DNA of 7,366 bases, taken from positions 1 through 7,366 of the forward strand of contig URXI01000219.1 in NCBI GenBank assembly GCA_900551775.1, given 5' to 3'. Below the pieces are notes generated by a model. That model was not told where the DNA came from and did not search any database. It was given only the letters and a program-made list of their open reading frames with translations. Origin of the DNA: an uncultured Eubacterium sp. (GTDB taxonomy: Bacteria; Bacillota; Clostridia; Peptostreptococcales; Anaerovoracaceae). How positions within the stretch are numbered: the stretch's first letter is position 1; every line of letters begins with the position of its first letter. The position numbers were made by a program, and so were the translations under genes. Of this stretch, positions 6,225-7,366 are shown one piece after another.

Positions 6225-6890
6225 ATGCATAAGTTTAACTATTTTTGTTCCATCGTGCTGGTAGTTACATTACCACTGATGATCGTTATTTTAACTTCCA
6301 ATCTGATCTTAAGAGTGTCGGCAACTTATACGTATCATTTTAACGACAGCCAGGTAATGGATGAAGTGCCATACAGCATCAAAGGTACCGAGATGGGGGC
6401 GGAAATCGCCTCTTATTGGTCGTCGTTCAGTTCTGACGATTTTCAAGTCTATGAAGAAAACGGCGTTTACAAAGATCCAGTCTTTAAAAGCGACGAACAG
6501 CAAGTGATGAGAAAGACGAAAAACATTCTTAATATTGAGTTGGCAGCAGGGCTTCTCTGTCTTGCAATCTCCCTGGCGATTTATATTTATTTACTGCGCA
6601 GCGGTTTCAGGGATGCGCTCAGAAACCGTTACCGAGTGGGGGCGGGGCTGACCTTGGGGCTTTTGATAGCACAGGCGGCATGCTGGATGTCAAAGGGTTT
6701 TCGGCTGCAAGCGTATCATACCTTGATCGGCATTAAGCTTCATAAAGACTCTGCGACTTTGGCACTGGTACTAGGCGACCCATTCTATAAAACTTATGTG
6801 CTGTTTGCATCAATTCTCGGCGTTGTTCTTCTGGCAGTGCTGACTTATGTAAACTACAGCCTGACAAAACCGAACAGAATATTTTATTAG
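6225..6890 (+). CDS. Four-helix integral membrane protein, probable DUF1461/TIGR01906 family
   Basis: From the chosen ATG the product is 221 residues. The hydrophobic segments are at about 8-29, 104-124, 136-156 and 191-211. Between the first and second is a polar stretch of about 75 residues, probably outside the cell, and between the third and fourth a short loop of about 35. This layout, the length, the FSSDDF element (68-73), the DPVFKSDEQQVM segment (84-95) and the YHTLIGIKLHKD...LGDPFY region (164-188) resemble the DUF1461/TIGR01906 family of Gram-positive membrane proteins. The usual His/Phe/Trp-rich version of the last loop is altered here, so the match is not strong. The first helix may look like a signal peptide, but no clear cleavage site stands out. 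Function is unknown. It lies after a hairpin and 16 bases before a DJ-1 family gene, with which it probably forms a transcription unit. No promoter is obvious. Confidence 0.65.
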   Translation: MHKFNYFCSIVLVVTLPLMIVILTSNLILRVSATYTYHFNDSQVMDEVPYSIKGTEMGAEIASYWSSFSSDDFQVYEENGVYKDPVFKSDEQQVMRKTKNILNIELAAGLLCLAISLAIYIYLLRSGFRDALRNRYRVGAGLTLGLLIAQAACWMSKGFRLQAYHTLIGIKLHKDSATLALVLGDPFYKTYVLFASILGVVLLAVLTYVNYSLTKPNRIFY

Positions 6891-6906
6891 AGGAGACGTG
6901 TAAAGG

Positions 6907-7366
6907 ATGGTATATGTTTTTTTAGCAAATGGATTTGAAGAACTGGAGGCTCTCACAGTGGTGGATCTGCTGAGAAGAGCAGAGATTCAGGTAAAAACGG
7001 TTTCTATCATGGAGGATCGCCTCGTGTACGGCTCGAAAGGAGTCGGTGTAGAAGCAGATATCCTGTTCAAGGCAGGTAATTATGAGACTTGTCAGATGCT
7101 GATTCTTCCAGGAGGGATGCCGGGAACGACGAACCTGTGCAATCACCGGGATCTGAATGAAGAACTGAAAGTTTTCTATGAAAAAGGAAAGCCCATTGCT
7201 GCCATCTGTGCAGCGCCGATGGTGTTGGGGCGGGCAGGTCTTTTAAACGGCCACAAGGCGACCATTTATACTGGGATGGAAGAAGAACTTTTGGGCGCGC
7301 AGCCGGTAGATGCTGATGTCGTAGTCTCAGAGAATATCATCACCTCAAAGGGACCGGGAACCGCCA
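6907..7366 (+). CDS. DJ-1/PfpI (ThiJ) family protein, 3' end missing
   Basis: The frame from ATG 6907 is open to the window edge for 153 codons, against about 180-190 in the family, so roughly 30 residues are missing. The class I glutamine amidotransferase-like fold is recognisable. The N-terminal strand is followed by GFEELEAL, whose E14 matches the Glu (E18 in human DJ-1) that hydrogen-bonds the reactive cysteine. LILPGGMPGT precedes the first glycine turn, and AAICAAPMVLG carries the nucleophile-elbow cysteine C101 (DJ-1 Cys106). The ATIYTG and SKGPGTA motifs follow. The His of human DJ-1 (H126) is replaced by Tyr (Y121), as is common in bacterial members. Members have been called chaperones, deglycases, glyoxalases or redox sensors, and the activities are debated; an oxidative or carbonyl stress role is the most that can be said. 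AGGAG (6891-6895) is 11 bases from the ATG, and AAAGG (6902-6906) touches it, so the former is the likely binding site. Confidence 0.9.
   Translation, partial: MVYVFLANGFEELEALTVVDLLRRAEIQVKTVSIMEDRLVYGSKGVGVEADILFKAGNYETCQMLILPGGMPGTTNLCNHRDLNEELKVFYEKGKPIAAICAAPMVLGRAGLLNGHKATIYTGMEEELLGAQPVDADVVVSENIITSKGPGTA

Noticed and set aside
5772..6230. A 152-codon reading frame on the minus strand across pduL
   Set aside because: It lies antisense to a clearly conserved gene, has no recognisable motif and runs through the terminator-like hairpin; it is a shadow of pduL.

Overview
The window is a 7.4 kb stretch of a bacterial core genome in which every gene reads left to right. It is most consistent with an anaerobic Firmicute of the class Clostridia. 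The evidence is the order clpP-clpX-lon-engB, strong AGGAG-type ribosome binding sites, near-even base composition by eye, and a PduL-type phosphotransacylase. I cannot name a genus from sequence alone; a relative of the Eubacterium/Anaerovorax group is a guess.

Positions 1-4064 hold the ATP-dependent proteolysis block: the 3' part of clpP (the protease chamber), complete clpX (its unfoldase partner) and complete lon (a self-contained AAA+ Ser/Lys protease). All visible catalytic residues are intact, including the ClpX IGF loop that docks on ClpP. A short region with two small hairpins separates clpX from lon.

Positions 4076-5542 hold a tightly packed trio: engB (ysxC/yihA, a ribosome-assembly GTPase), a small DUF1232 membrane-type protein of unknown function, and hpt (purine salvage). 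Gaps are 11, 0 and 3 bases, so translation is probably coupled and the run from clpP to hpt could be read as one long operon.

Positions 5583-6155 encode PduL, a zinc phosphotransacylase with no microcompartment-targeting extension, after a 40-base AT-rich gap that may carry its own promoter. A perfect 12-bp hairpin at 6169-6200 follows it.

Positions 6225-7366 hold a four-helix membrane protein, probably of the DUF1461/TIGR01906 family, and then the first 153 codons of a DJ-1/PfpI family protein cut by the window edge.

No rRNA, tRNA, CRISPR array, insertion sequence, phage gene or attachment site is visible, and no gap exceeds 70 bases. I find no convincing new system. The points most worth a second look are the two proteins of unknown function (DUF1232 and DUF1461-like) and the intergenic hairpins.
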